A stretch of DNA of 59,184 nt from RGIG1681 sp045596905 (lineage in GTDB: Bacteria > Bacillota > Clostridia > Christensenellales > UBA1242), in the NCBI GenBank assembly GCA_045596905.1, contig JAZODG010000016.1, forward strand, positions 1-59,184, read 5' to 3'. The notes under the pieces are model-generated. The model saw only the letters and a program-made list of their open reading frames with translations, did no database searches and had not been told where the DNA came from. A program made the position numbers and the translations under genes. Shown one piece after another: positions 34,222 to 42,342 of the stretch (positions are counted from its first letter, which is position 1; each line of letters opens with the position of its first letter).

Positions 34222-34587
34222 ATGGAAGATATTTATTCATTTGTTGTTGATGCTGAAACTTTTGGCAAGGTTGTTGATGGAAAAAAGAATGTCCATTTGA
34301 GAATCAATAGTCCAAAACATAAGGTTTATGCTGTGGGAAATAGGATTACTTTTATAAAGACTCAAGAAGAAGGTGAAACTGAAAAACAAGTTCAAAATGC
34401 AGAAATTGAATCGTTATTGTATTTTGGAGATATCATGGAATCGGTTGAAACCCTAGGAAAAGAGAGATGTGGCTTTAAACCTGGTGCAACTTTTGATAAG
34501 GCTTCAGATACTTTTTTGGCTGGTGAATCTGTTGAAAGTATGGAAAAATACGGAATTGTTGCGCTTGTGTTTAAATTAGTTGATTAA
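34222..34587 (+). CDS. ASCH-like domain protein
   Basis: 121 aa. FGKVVDGKKNVHLRINSPKH and VYAVGNRITFI follow the ASCH pattern (F..I..GKK..ELRL ... I..GD.I.F), a PUA-like fold that binds RNA or modified nucleosides; the usual Glu is His here and the Asp is Asn. Start ATG 34222 has AGAGAGG upstream. Function unknown; RNA-linked is the best guess. Lies directly before tRNA-Leu, which has its own promoter. Confidence 0.6.
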   Translation: MEDIYSFVVDAETFGKVVDGKKNVHLRINSPKHKVYAVGNRITFIKTQEEGETEKQVQNAEIESLLYFGDIMESVETLGKERCGFKPGATFDKASDTFLAGESVESMEKYGIVALVFKLVD

Positions 34588-34612
34588 TTTTTAAATTTTT
34601 TTGAAAAAATAC

Positions 34613-34641
34613 TAGACAAATTTCAAATTTAGGGTTATACT
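34613..34641 (+). promoter_or_regulatory. Promoter of the tRNA-Leu gene
   Basis: TAGACA (34613-34618), 17-nt spacer, TATACT (34636-34641). Confidence 0.55.
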
Positions 34642-34676
34642 TAGTTACGTAATTTGAAAAAATTACAACTCCCTTT

Positions 34677-34760
34677 GCGAGGATGGCGGAATGGCAGACG
34701 CGATCGTTTAAGGGGCGGTTTCCGAAAGGAGTGAGGGTTCGACCCCCTTTCCTCGCACCA
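34677..34760 (+). tRNA. tRNA-Leu, anticodon AAG
   Basis: Acceptor GCGAGGA / TCCTCGC, discriminator A, encoded CCA. Anticodon stem ATCGT / GCGGT with seven-base loop TTAAGGG gives anticodon AAG. Long variable arm closed by TCC-GAAA-GGA marks class II (Leu). T arm GAGGG TTCGACC CCCTT. Most bacteria read CUU/CUC with GAG; an AAG anticodon would need A34-to-inosine editing. Confidence 0.9.
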
Positions 34761-34761
34761 A

Positions 34762-34790
34762 AAGGCGAATCCAGCAGGGTTCGCTTTTTT
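34762..34790 (+). terminator. Terminator of tRNA-Leu
   Basis: GCGAATCC / GGGTTCGC stem, loop AGCA, then six T. Confidence 0.85.
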
Positions 34791-34810
34791 ATTTAATTTA
34801 GGAGATGCTT

Positions 34811-35005
34811 ATGGATAAACAAAATTTTGATGTTTATGCTGTACCAAAAAAGTCTGCGTATGTTTTGACAAAAGAGCAACTTAAAGAGCTTGAAAGTGGC
34901 AAAGATAGAACTAGGGCAATCAGACAAAGAAATGCTGAGACTTTTAGAAAAATCAATCTTCGTGTTACAGATGAAACAGAACAAGGATATGAACCTGGAG
35001 AGTAA
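34811..35005 (+). CDS. Small protein of unknown function
   Basis: 64 aa. Start ATG 34811 lies 6 nt after AGGAG; the ATG at 34805 overlaps the Shine-Dalgarno region and is rejected. Highly charged, mostly helical: LTKEQLKELESGKDRTRAI followed by RQRNAETFRKINLRV. It lies upstream of gmk, where small RNA polymerase or regulatory proteins are sometimes found, but no RpoZ motif is visible. Own terminator. Confidence 0.6.
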   Translation: MDKQNFDVYAVPKKSAYVLTKEQLKELESGKDRTRAIRQRNAETFRKINLRVTDETEQGYEPGE

Positions 35006-35033
35006 GAAAAAGACCTTTTTAAAGGTCTTTTTT
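35006..35033 (+). terminator. Terminator
   Basis: AAAAAGACCTTT / AAAGGTCTTTTT stem with T-run. Confidence 0.82.
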
Positions 35034-35064
35034 GTTTTTTTGAACGAATAGCGTTATGTTTTGT

Positions 35065-35094
35065 TTGATAAAAGAAAATTAAATGTGTTATACT
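35065..35094 (+). promoter_or_regulatory. Promoter of gmk
   Basis: TTGATA (35065-35070), 18-nt spacer, TATACT (35089-35094). Confidence 0.5.
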
Positions 35095-35116
35095 AACAAT
35101 ATATAAGGGGAATTAT

Positions 35117-35743
35117 ATGATTTCTAAAAAAGGTTTATTGATAATCTATTCGGGACCAAGTGGTGTTGGCAAGGGTACGATTAGAGAAAAAGTTTTTAAT
35201 AAGTTTAAAGACAGATTGTTCTATTCTGTTTCAATGACAACAAGAGCTCCAAGAGAAGGCGAAGTTGACGGAGTTGATTATTATTTTGTTTCAAAAGAAG
35301 AGTTTGAAAAGCAAATCGAAGCAGGAAACCTTTTAGAGTATGCTGAGTTTGTTGGAAATTATTATGGAACTCCAAAAGACAAGGTTGAAGAGAAACTTGC
35401 AGAAGGCTATGATGTTATGCTTGAAATTGAAGTTGACGGGGCGACTCAAGTTAAACAAAAGGTGAAAGATGCGATTTCAATTTTTGTTGTGCCACCATCA
35501 ATGGAAATTTTAGAAGCTAGACTTAAAGGCAGAAAAACAGAAGATGAATTTGTGATTAACAAAAGACTTGAAAAAGCCAGAAAAGAAATTGTTTTGGCAG
35601 GGCTTTATGACTATGTTGTTGTTAATGACGATATTGAAGAAGCAACTGAAGAAGTTGTGTCAATCTTAAGGTCAGGACATTTGAAAACTCCATATTCAAT
35701 TCCTGAATACTGCAAAAAACTAATGAAAAATATTAAGGGGTAG
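35117..35743 (+). CDS. gmk: Guanylate kinase
   Basis: 208 aa. Converts GMP and ATP to GDP and ADP. P-loop IYSGPSGVGKGTIREKV, GMP-binding SMTTRAPREGEVDGVDYYFV and LEYAEFVGNYYGTPK, and the lid IFVVPPSMEILEARLKGR. Full length. Downstream, where rpoZ is usual, a long acidic protein is encoded instead. Confidence 0.97.
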   Translation: MISKKGLLIIYSGPSGVGKGTIREKVFNKFKDRLFYSVSMTTRAPREGEVDGVDYYFVSKEEFEKQIEAGNLLEYAEFVGNYYGTPKDKVEEKLAEGYDVMLEIEVDGATQVKQKVKDAISIFVVPPSMEILEARLKGRKTEDEFVINKRLEKARKEIVLAGLYDYVVVNDDIEEATEEVVSILRSGHLKTPYSIPEYCKKLMKNIKG

Positions 35744-35748
35744 TGATT

Positions 35749-36636
35749 ATGCCTAAAGGTAATGAAAAGTATAGTGCTTATTATAATGTTGAGCCTAAAG
35801 ATTATAGTGTTGAGTTTTCGCAATTTTTAAATAAGTTTGAAGACCCAAAAGGTAAAGTTGATGATATGGAGCTTTCTGATAAAGAACAAAAATGTTGGAC
35901 TGCTCTTAAAGAATATCAAAAGGAAAATGGTGGAGAAGAAAACACTCAAAGTGTTGATATGGATAACGTTCAGTTTAAGTATATAGTTAATCATCCAACT
36001 TATACTTCAATGATAAAGAATGTTGCTGCACTTGGAGTTGAAAATTGTGGTTATCCGTCATTTCAATTTACTGCATTTGATAAAAATAATATGGCGTGGA
36101 TTAATTCGATAAAGGCTGAGGCTAGCACATTAGGTGAGATTTTGGATAAGGCTCAAGAAGAACTTGATAAAAAAGAAGGCAAGAATAAAGACGAAGATAA
36201 TCCTGAGAATCAAAAAGAAGGCGAAAAAGAAACTGAAGGTAAAGAAGAAGGTAAGGAAGATAAACCAAAGGAAAAACAGACTGTTTGGGGTATTTTGGTT
36301 ACTAAGGCTAGAGAATCAAATGAAAAGGCTATGGGAATCTTCCATGATAAAGGTGATGCAACTTCAAGAAGAGCCTTTAAACCAGAAGTTGAGAAAGTTG
36401 ATGAAAATGAGCTTGAAAGCGATGAAATAACAGTTGAAATTGAAGAAGTTGAAAGTGAAAATCAAGGTGTTCATATTGACATGGATGTTATTGAGCAAGA
36501 AAGAGAAGCAGCTGGTTTAGTTGAAAAAGAACCAGAAACCTTGACTAATTTTAGAGCTCAAGACGAAGAAGGAATGTCACTTGAGCAAGAACAAATGGAA
36601 CAAATGTCAGAACGTGCTATGAGCATAGATGATTAA
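35749..36636 (+). CDS. Acidic low-complexity protein of unknown function in the gmk operon
   Basis: 295 aa. Start ATG 35749 (MPKGNEKYSAYYNVEP) is 8 nt after AAGGGG; the GTG 6 nt earlier overlaps the gmk stop and is too close to the site. Residues 1-125 look folded (FKYIVNHPTYTSMIKNVAAL); then a Lys/Glu repeat linker (about 140-180) and an acidic C-terminal region with Met/Gln/Glu. No family recognised and no membrane segment. It overlaps the next gene by 8 nt. Confidence 0.68.
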   Translation: MPKGNEKYSAYYNVEPKDYSVEFSQFLNKFEDPKGKVDDMELSDKEQKCWTALKEYQKENGGEENTQSVDMDNVQFKYIVNHPTYTSMIKNVAALGVENCGYPSFQFTAFDKNNMAWINSIKAEASTLGEILDKAQEELDKKEGKNKDEDNPENQKEGEKETEGKEEGKEDKPKEKQTVWGILVTKARESNEKAMGIFHDKGDATSRRAFKPEVEKVDENELESDEITVEIEEVESENQGVHIDMDVIEQEREAAGLVEKEPETLTNFRAQDEEGMSLEQEQMEQMSERAMSIDD

Positions 36637-37594
36637 AAATAAAGGTGTCATGAAGAAGTTTAAGAAGATTTTAAGTTTAATATTTATTCTTCCTGTTATG
36701 CTGTTTATGTGTGCGTGTGGGGCAAATGATGGTGATGTTGATGACGGTGCAAGTCAAACGACGCCACCTGCAACAGTAGCGCCTGAACAAGAACAACAGG
36801 AAGTTATACCATCACTATCAAATAGTGATGCCTTTTTGTTGGCGTTTAATTTGATTGAAGACTTTAAAGATGGTTATGAAGCAGATGATGAACTTAAAAA
36901 CACATATCTAGCTACCGTGGAAAACTGTGTGACAATACTAAAAACAAGTTCAGAGATTGAAGGTTTAACTTCAGGTTCTTGTGCTGCTGGAAATGATGTT
37001 GAAGTTGATGATATTGACACGGACTTAAATCATGTTGAAAAGATTTTGTATACAGATAAGTCAACGCTTGAAAAGGTTGATGTTAAGCTTCAGCTTATGT
37101 TTGGATATGATGCAAAAAATATTAACTTGTCATATAAGTTTATGTTTTTTGAAATGAGTGTGGATAAAAGAACAAACAGTTTCACATTTAACGCATACAC
37201 AGAAAACTCTATAGAAAAGAGTTCAATTGATTCAACTGGTAGTTTTGAATTTTGCAAGATAACTGGTGTGCTTGGTGATGAAGGAATGGTTGATTCAATC
37301 GATGTTTACTATTTTGACCGTAACACAAAAATTGAAGAAGTTTCAATTAATACAATAAACAACAACTATATCAAAAATTTTGAAGGTGTTCAGTATAAAA
37401 ACGGACAAGAAAATGTGTATTATTTATCATCACAAAGTGATGTAAGTATGGCAAATACATCTTCACATCAATCATTAACTGCAAGAGAAGTTGCACTTGT
37501 TTCGGTTTCTCAATATAGACAGTTTAAGTATAACGGAGCAATTGGAAGACTTCAAAACGCAAGTGAACTTTTGGTTCCTTTGATTGCTGATTGA
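36629..37594 (+). CDS. Putative lipoprotein of unknown function
   Basis: 321 aa. Signal helix KILSLIFILPVMLFMCACG with lipobox CACG, then a Thr/Pro/Gln/Glu linker and a folded domain. The first ATG (36629) overlaps the previous gene in ATGATTAA; ATG 36650 would give a shorter signal peptide, so the exact start is unsettled. Domain not recognised. Last gene of the gmk group. Confidence 0.72.
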   Translation: MIKNKGVMKKFKKILSLIFILPVMLFMCACGANDGDVDDGASQTTPPATVAPEQEQQEVIPSLSNSDAFLLAFNLIEDFKDGYEADDELKNTYLATVENCVTILKTSSEIEGLTSGSCAAGNDVEVDDIDTDLNHVEKILYTDKSTLEKVDVKLQLMFGYDAKNINLSYKFMFFEMSVDKRTNSFTFNAYTENSIEKSSIDSTGSFEFCKITGVLGDEGMVDSIDVYYFDRNTKIEEVSINTINNNYIKNFEGVQYKNGQENVYYLSSQSDVSMANTSSHQSLTAREVALVSVSQYRQFKYNGAIGRLQNASELLVPLIAD

Positions 37595-37614
37595 TGATTA
37601 ATATGATTATATTC

Positions 37615-37643
37615 TTGACAAAAATTGTTTGCTGGAGTAATAT
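37615..37643 (+). promoter_or_regulatory. Promoter of the metG leader
   Basis: TTGACA (37615-37620), 17-nt spacer, TAATAT (37638-37643). It would start transcription at or next to the ATG of the leader ORF at 37650. Confidence 0.65.
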
Positions 37644-37649
37644 AGGGGT

Positions 37650-37685
37650 ATGGAAATTAGAGTAAATCAACAACAACAAAACTAG
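37650..37685 (+). CDS. Possible leader peptide MEIRVNQQQQN before metG
   Basis: Eleven codons and TAG, with four consecutive CAA (Gln) codons. The ATG is the seventh base after the -10 box, so it would be read as a leaderless start; AGGGG is only 1 nt away and too close to act as Shine-Dalgarno. The stop codon lies 4 nt before the first hairpin of the leader. Could be fortuitous. Confidence 0.35.
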   Translation: MEIRVNQQQQN

Positions 37686-37689
37686 TTAT

Positions 37690-37775
37690 GTGTGATGTTT
37701 GTCACACAAGCTTTTTGTTGCTTGTGGTTTTAACTTTTAAATCATCAAGCAATTAGACTTGATGATTTTTTATTT
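37690..37775 (+). promoter_or_regulatory. Attenuator-like leader RNA of metG with competing hairpins
   Basis: Five segments can pair in exclusive ways. Hairpin 1: GTGTGA (37690-37695) with TCACAC (37702-37707). Hairpin 2: CACAAGC (37705-37711) with GCTTGTG (37720-37726), sharing bases with hairpin 1. Antiterminator: TTGCTTG (37718-37724) with CAAGCAA (37746-37752). Terminator: ATCATCAAG (37741-37749) with CTTGATGAT (37758-37766), followed by TTTTTTATTT. No T-box motif (GGTGGNACC) is present. Confidence 0.6.
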
Positions 37776-37787
37776 AAGGAGAGTTTT

Positions 37788-39863
37788 ATGGATAATTCAA
37801 AAATGAGAGAAATCTTAGAAAGAATGAAGGCTAATCGCCCAAAATTTCCAAAGAGAGCAGTTGTTACTGGGGGTATGCCTTATGGCAATAAAGAGCTTCA
37901 TTATGGTCACGTTTGTGGTATGATGGTGTATGCTGACTTTTTTGCTAGATTCTTGAAAGATAAGCTTGGAAAAGAAAATGTTATCTTTGTTTCAGGAACC
38001 GATTGTTATGGCTCACCATCACTTGAAACATATAGAAAATGGACGCAAAATGGCTATGCTGGAACCATTGAAGATATGGTTAAAGAGTTTAATCAAAAGC
38101 ATATAAACACAATTAAAGACTATGAAATTGGTTTTGACTGGTTTGAAGGTTCTGCTATTGGTGAATCAAAAGAGATGCATAAAAAGGTTAGTGAAGAAGT
38201 TTTTGAAATGCTTTATAAAAATGGAACATTATCAAAGCTTTCAACATATCAATTTTATGATTCAAAACTTAACACATTTTTAAATGGTAGACAGGTTGTT
38301 GGGAAGTGTCCAATTGATGGTTGTAAGAGTGAAAAAGGATATGCTGATGAATGCGACCTTGGACATCAATATTTGCCAGAACAATTGATTGACCCAGTGT
38401 CAACACTTTCAGGAACAAAGCCAGAACTTAAAAAGATTGAAAACTGGTATTTCAATTTGCAAAACTACACAGACCTTTTGAAAGAATGGATTGATAAGCT
38501 TGATAAAGAAACACCAACAAGAGATTTCGTTTTGAAAGAAATCAAAGAGTTTTTGAAAAAGCCTGAAATCTATATTAAAAAAGATTATATGGAAGCGTTT
38601 GAAAAAATTGAAAATGAACTTCCACATTTTGAAAAGGTTGAAGATAAGAGCAAGGCAAGTTTTGTTATTATTTTTGATAGTTTAGCAGATAGAGAAAAAG
38701 CTTGTGAAATATTGTCAGGCAAAGGAACACCAGAGTGGGAAAAGAGTGAAGTGGCTCCAGAAGATAAAGTGGAAGCAACAACAACTGGTGCAATAAGATA
38801 TAGAACAGGAAAAACTCTTGTTCCATTCAGACTTTCAGGTAATATTTCATGGGGTGTGCCAGTTCCAGAAAAAGAAGGTCTTGATGGACTCACATTCTAT
38901 TGTTGGCCAGAATCTCTCTGGGCGCCAATTTCATTTACAAGAACATATTTAAAACATTATGGTTATGATGATGAAGAATGGAAAAAATACTGGTGCAGTA
39001 AAGATGCAAAAGTTTACCAAGTTCTTGGTGAAGATAATATTTATTTCTATGGTCCTGCGCAACATGCAATGTGGCTTGCAACTCAAAAAGGTGAGCCAAC
39101 AGTTGATGTTCCAGAAGGTGATTTGCAAATCAGTCAACTCATAGTTAACAAACATTCATTGTTTATGGGTAACAAGGCAAGTTCATCAGGTAGCATTAAG
39201 CCACCAATGGCAGATGAACTTTTGAATCATTATACACATGAACAACTACGTGCACACTTCTTGGCACTTAGTGTTGGAAATACATCATCATCATTTAATC
39301 CAAAAGTTTATAATCCAGATGCTGATCCAAATGAAGTTGATCCAGTTGTTAAAGATGGAAACCTTTTAACAAATGTTTATAACAGAGCACTTCGTACAAT
39401 TTTCTATACATGGCAAAAGGACTTTGATGGAGTTGTTCCATATGGTGAAGTTGCAGAAGAAATTTTAAACGAATGTGAAATGTCAATTTTGAAGTTTGAA
39501 AAATGTATGATGGAAAACAAGTTCCATATGTGTATGTATGAACTTGATAGTTTCCTTAGAAACATTAACAAATATTGGACAAAGAATTTTGTTCAAGATG
39601 ACAAAGAGAAAGAAAAAGAGTGTATTGTTAACACTCTTCACTACATTAAAGTTGCTATGGTTATGCTCCACTCAGTTGCTCCAAAAGGTATTGAAAACTT
39701 GGCTGAATATCTTGGTGTTGATGAGTCAATTTTTAACTGGGATAGATGCAATGAAGTTATCTATAACTGGTTTGAATCAAAAGAAAATCATAAACCAAAA
39801 TTTATTGAAGCTAAATTTGACTTTTTTAAAAAGCACCCAAGTCAATTTGAAAATAATGATTAA
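37788..39863 (+). CDS. metG: Methionyl-tRNA synthetase, divergent KMSKS loop
   Basis: 691 aa. Charges tRNA-Met. Class I core: VVTGGMPYGNKELHYGHVCG (HIGH replaced by HYGH), VIFVSGTDCYGSPSLETYR, zinc-knuckle region CPIDGC...CDLGHQYLPEQLI, SGTKPELKKIENWYFNL, SWGVPVPEKEGLDGLTFYCW and DNIYFYGPAQHAMWLA. The KMSKS loop reads NKASSSG (residues 462-468), so only some of its Lys/Ser character is kept. The C-terminal anticodon-binding helical domain is present. Preceded by an attenuator-like leader; AAGGAG before ATG 37788. Strong terminator follows. Confidence 0.93.
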   Translation: MDNSKMREILERMKANRPKFPKRAVVTGGMPYGNKELHYGHVCGMMVYADFFARFLKDKLGKENVIFVSGTDCYGSPSLETYRKWTQNGYAGTIEDMVKEFNQKHINTIKDYEIGFDWFEGSAIGESKEMHKKVSEEVFEMLYKNGTLSKLSTYQFYDSKLNTFLNGRQVVGKCPIDGCKSEKGYADECDLGHQYLPEQLIDPVSTLSGTKPELKKIENWYFNLQNYTDLLKEWIDKLDKETPTRDFVLKEIKEFLKKPEIYIKKDYMEAFEKIENELPHFEKVEDKSKASFVIIFDSLADREKACEILSGKGTPEWEKSEVAPEDKVEATTTGAIRYRTGKTLVPFRLSGNISWGVPVPEKEGLDGLTFYCWPESLWAPISFTRTYLKHYGYDDEEWKKYWCSKDAKVYQVLGEDNIYFYGPAQHAMWLATQKGEPTVDVPEGDLQISQLIVNKHSLFMGNKASSSGSIKPPMADELLNHYTHEQLRAHFLALSVGNTSSSFNPKVYNPDADPNEVDPVVKDGNLLTNVYNRALRTIFYTWQKDFDGVVPYGEVAEEILNECEMSILKFEKCMMENKFHMCMYELDSFLRNINKYWTKNFVQDDKEKEKECIVNTLHYIKVAMVMLHSVAPKGIENLAEYLGVDESIFNWDRCNEVIYNWFESKENHKPKFIEAKFDFFKKHPSQFENND

Positions 39864-39889
39864 AAAATCGCAATTTTGCGATTTTTTTT
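39862..39889 (+). terminator. Terminator of metG
   Basis: AAAATCGCAA / TTGCGATTTT stem with T-run. Confidence 0.82.
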
Positions 39890-39899
39890 GTGAAAAAGA

Positions 39900-40421
39900 T
39901 TAAAAATTCAGCAAAACAATGCCTAAATTGAGATAAAGAGCATAAATTAGCCATAGTGTATAAACATTAAAAATTATGCCTGCTGGAAGGTTTGTGATAA
40001 AATATCGATACATGACAACACAAGCTGAAGCCACCACAAATAGCAACCAAATACATGATACAATTGGCAAGTCTAATCTAAAGAAAAAGAGTGGCCACAA
40101 AACATTAAAGAACATGTGGATAAAATATAAAATCAGGTTTAGTTTTCTTGCGTCAGATTTTATTTCTTTGTCACGCCACATCAAAAATGTTGATACACCA
40201 ATAGCCACGTATATTATTGACCAACAAATTGGAAAGACAATTTTTGGTGCTGTTGCAGGTGGCATTTTGTAGTTTTGAAAGTTGAACATTTTGCCACCAA
40301 GCAAGGTTGCAAGACCACCAAGAAGAAGTGTTCCACCAATAAACAGCAGGGCATCAATCCACCACTTGTGTCGTATGAAAATGTTATCTTGTTTTTTTGA
40401 AATATTTGTTTTTGTTGTCAT
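39900..40421 (-). CDS. TspO/MBR family membrane protein
   Basis: 173 aa, five helices. Family features: MPPATAPKIVFPICWSIIYV, FFNVLWPLFFFRL (helix 4 NxxW) and VYTLWLIYALYLNLGIVLLN. TspO proteins bind porphyrins and stress ligands. The extended N-terminus of about 20 polar residues is unusual but small. AGGAG precedes the ATG on the minus strand. Confidence 0.9.
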   Translation of the reverse strand: MTTKTNISKKQDNIFIRHKWWIDALLFIGGTLLLGGLATLLGGKMFNFQNYKMPPATAPKIVFPICWSIIYVAIGVSTFLMWRDKEIKSDARKLNLILYFIHMFFNVLWPLFFFRLDLPIVSCIWLLFVVASACVVMYRYFITNLPAGIIFNVYTLWLIYALYLNLGIVLLNF

Positions 40422-40486
40422 GATATTCTCCTAAATAATTATTATCCTCTAAAAATTTTATTATACCTTTTATTTAGGTTAATTCA

Positions 40487-40516
40487 TTGACAAAAATTAA
40501 GTATATCATTTATAAT
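40487..40516 (+). promoter_or_regulatory. Promoter of the ABC-F gene
   Basis: TTGACA (40487-40492), 18-nt spacer, TATAAT (40511-40516). Confidence 0.7.
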
Positions 40517-40546
40517 AGTGACGAAAATATTTAAAGAGGATTTGAA

Positions 40547-42118
40547 ATGATTAATGTTAATAATGTAAGACTACAATTTGGTGGTCGTGTTCTTTTTGAA
40601 GACGTTAACCTTAAGTTTGAAGAAGGAAATTGTTATGGTATTATCGGTGCAAACGGTGCAGGTAAGTCAACATTCTTAAAACTTATTACAAAACAAATTG
40701 AACCAAGCTCAGGTGATATTGTTATTGATAAAGGTAAACGTTTGAGTTTCTTGGTGCAAGACCAAAAGGCTTGGGACGACTATACTGTTTTATCAACTGT
40801 TATGCATGGTCACGAAAGACTTATGAATATCATGGAAGAAAAAGATGCGCTTTATGCAAAAGCAAACTTTACTGAAGCTGATGGTATTCGTGCAGGTGAA
40901 CTTGAAAATGAGTTTTGGGAACTCAATGGTTATGAAGCTGAAAGTGAAGCTCAAAACCTTTTAAACGAACTTGGTATTGGTGAAGAATTTTTCACTGTTA
41001 TGATGAGAGATGTTGACCCTAAAATTAAGGTTAAGGTTCTTTTGGCAAAGGCTCTTTTCATGAATCCAGACATTTTGATTCTTGACGAACCTACAAATAA
41101 CCTTGACGCAAAAACTGTTAACTGGCTTGAAAACTTCTTGATTGAGTTTGAAAACATGGTTATCGTTGTTTCACACAACAGATATTTCTTAAACAAAATT
41201 TGTACACATATTTGTGACATTGACTTTGGAAAGATTGAAATGTTTGTTGGTAACTATGACTTCTGGTATGAAACCAGTCAGCTCCTTCAAAGACAAGCTA
41301 AAGAACAAAACAAAAGAGCAGAACAAAGAGCAAAAGAACTTAAAGAGTTTATTGCTAGATTTGCTGCAAATGCTTCAAAGAGCAAACAAGCAACAAGCAG
41401 AAAGAAAGAACTTGAAAAACTTGAGTTTGTTGACATGAAGCCAAGCTCTAGAAAATATCCTTATGTTGATTTCAAACCAAACAGAGAAGTTGGAAATGAA
41501 ATTTTGAGAGTTGACAAACTTACAAAAAATGGATTCTTTAACGATATTTCATTTACTGTGAACAAAGGCGATAAGATTGCATTTATTTGTCAAAACGCAA
41601 ATGTTATTACAATGTTGTTTAAAATATTGATGGGCGAAGATTCTGCTGATAGTGGTACATTTGAATGGGGTTCAACTGTTACAACAGGATATCTTCCTGA
41701 AAACAATGACGCATATTTCAAAGATTGTGGTGTGTCACTTGTTGATTGGCTTGCACAATATTCAGAAGATAAAGACCAAACATTCCTTCGTAGCTGGCTT
41801 GGAAGAATGCTTTTCTCAGGTGAAGAAGCTAAAAAGAAAGCAAACTGTATTTCAGGTGGTGAAAAGGTTAGATGTATGCTTGCTAGAGCTATGCTTTCAG
41901 GTGCAAACGTTCTTATTTTTGATGAACCAACAAACCATCTTGACCTTGAAAGTATAACAAGTCTTAACAAGGGTATGATTAACTATAAGTCTCCAATCTT
42001 GTTTACTAGCCAAGACCACGAACTTTTGCAAACTGTTGCGAATAGAATTATTGAAATTGACAAAACTATAATTTATGACAAATCTATTACATATAACAAT
42101 TATTTAGGTTTAGATTAA
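40547..42118 (+). CDS. ykpA: ABC-F ATPase (YkpA/YbiT subfamily)
   Basis: 523 aa. Soluble twin-ABC protein acting at the ribosome. NBD1 has Walker A GIIGANGAGKSTFLK and Walker B ILILDEPTNNLD, but its signature reads DPKIKVKVLLA. The linker RFAANASKSKQATSRKKELE and SSRKYPYVDFKPNREVGNE are typical of YkpA. NBD2 has a degenerate Walker A (FICQNANVITMLFKIL), also seen in YkpA, with an intact SGGEKVRCMLARAML and IFDEPTNHLD. Not a drug-resistance ARE type by these features. GAGGA precedes ATG 40547. Confidence 0.93.
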   Translation: MINVNNVRLQFGGRVLFEDVNLKFEEGNCYGIIGANGAGKSTFLKLITKQIEPSSGDIVIDKGKRLSFLVQDQKAWDDYTVLSTVMHGHERLMNIMEEKDALYAKANFTEADGIRAGELENEFWELNGYEAESEAQNLLNELGIGEEFFTVMMRDVDPKIKVKVLLAKALFMNPDILILDEPTNNLDAKTVNWLENFLIEFENMVIVVSHNRYFLNKICTHICDIDFGKIEMFVGNYDFWYETSQLLQRQAKEQNKRAEQRAKELKEFIARFAANASKSKQATSRKKELEKLEFVDMKPSSRKYPYVDFKPNREVGNEILRVDKLTKNGFFNDISFTVNKGDKIAFICQNANVITMLFKILMGEDSADSGTFEWGSTVTTGYLPENNDAYFKDCGVSLVDWLAQYSEDKDQTFLRSWLGRMLFSGEEAKKKANCISGGEKVRCMLARAMLSGANVLIFDEPTNHLDLESITSLNKGMINYKSPILFTSQDHELLQTVANRIIEIDKTIIYDKSITYNNYLGLD

Positions 42119-42130
42119 AAATCATTTTGA

Positions 42131-42156
42131 TGAAAAGGGGTTTTTGCCCCTTTTCA
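42131..42156 (+). terminator. Hairpin terminator of the ABC-F gene (weak T-run)
   Basis: GAAAAGGGG / CCCCTTTTC stem with loop TTTTTG; the T-run is inside the stem only. Confidence 0.6.
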
Positions 42157-42186
42157 AAAAAAATGTAAAAAAATAAAAATTTTTTG

Positions 42187-42215
42187 TTGACAAACCAGCC
42201 AAACTAGTGTATATT
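42187..42215 (+). promoter_or_regulatory. Promoter of the six-tRNA cluster
   Basis: TTGACA (42187-42192), 17-nt spacer, TATATT (42210-42215), 30 nt before tRNA-Pro. Confidence 0.75.
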
Positions 42216-42245
42216 AGTGTCGTTAGTTTGATGCAACCAACGTAG

Positions 42246-42322
42246 CGGGGTATAGCGCAGTTTGGTAGCGCGCGCGGTTTGGGTCCGTGAGGTCGTGAGT
42301 TCGAGTCTCGCTACCCCGACCA
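42246..42322 (+). tRNA. tRNA-Pro, anticodon TGG
   Basis: Acceptor CGGGGTA / TACCCCG with encoded CCA; anticodon stem CGCGG / CCGTG, loop TTTGGGT. First gene of the cluster. Confidence 0.97.
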
Positions 42323-42342
42323 TAGTTGCAATCAAAATAATT

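Noticed and set aside
37666..37681. CAACAACAACAA run as a microsatellite or CRISPR-like repeat
   Set aside because: Four short units only; better explained as Gln codons of the possible leader peptide. No CRISPR array was seen anywhere.
40547..42118. Degenerate second Walker A of the ABC-F protein as a novelty
   Set aside because: The same degeneration is a trait of the YkpA subfamily as I recall it; not specific to this genome.
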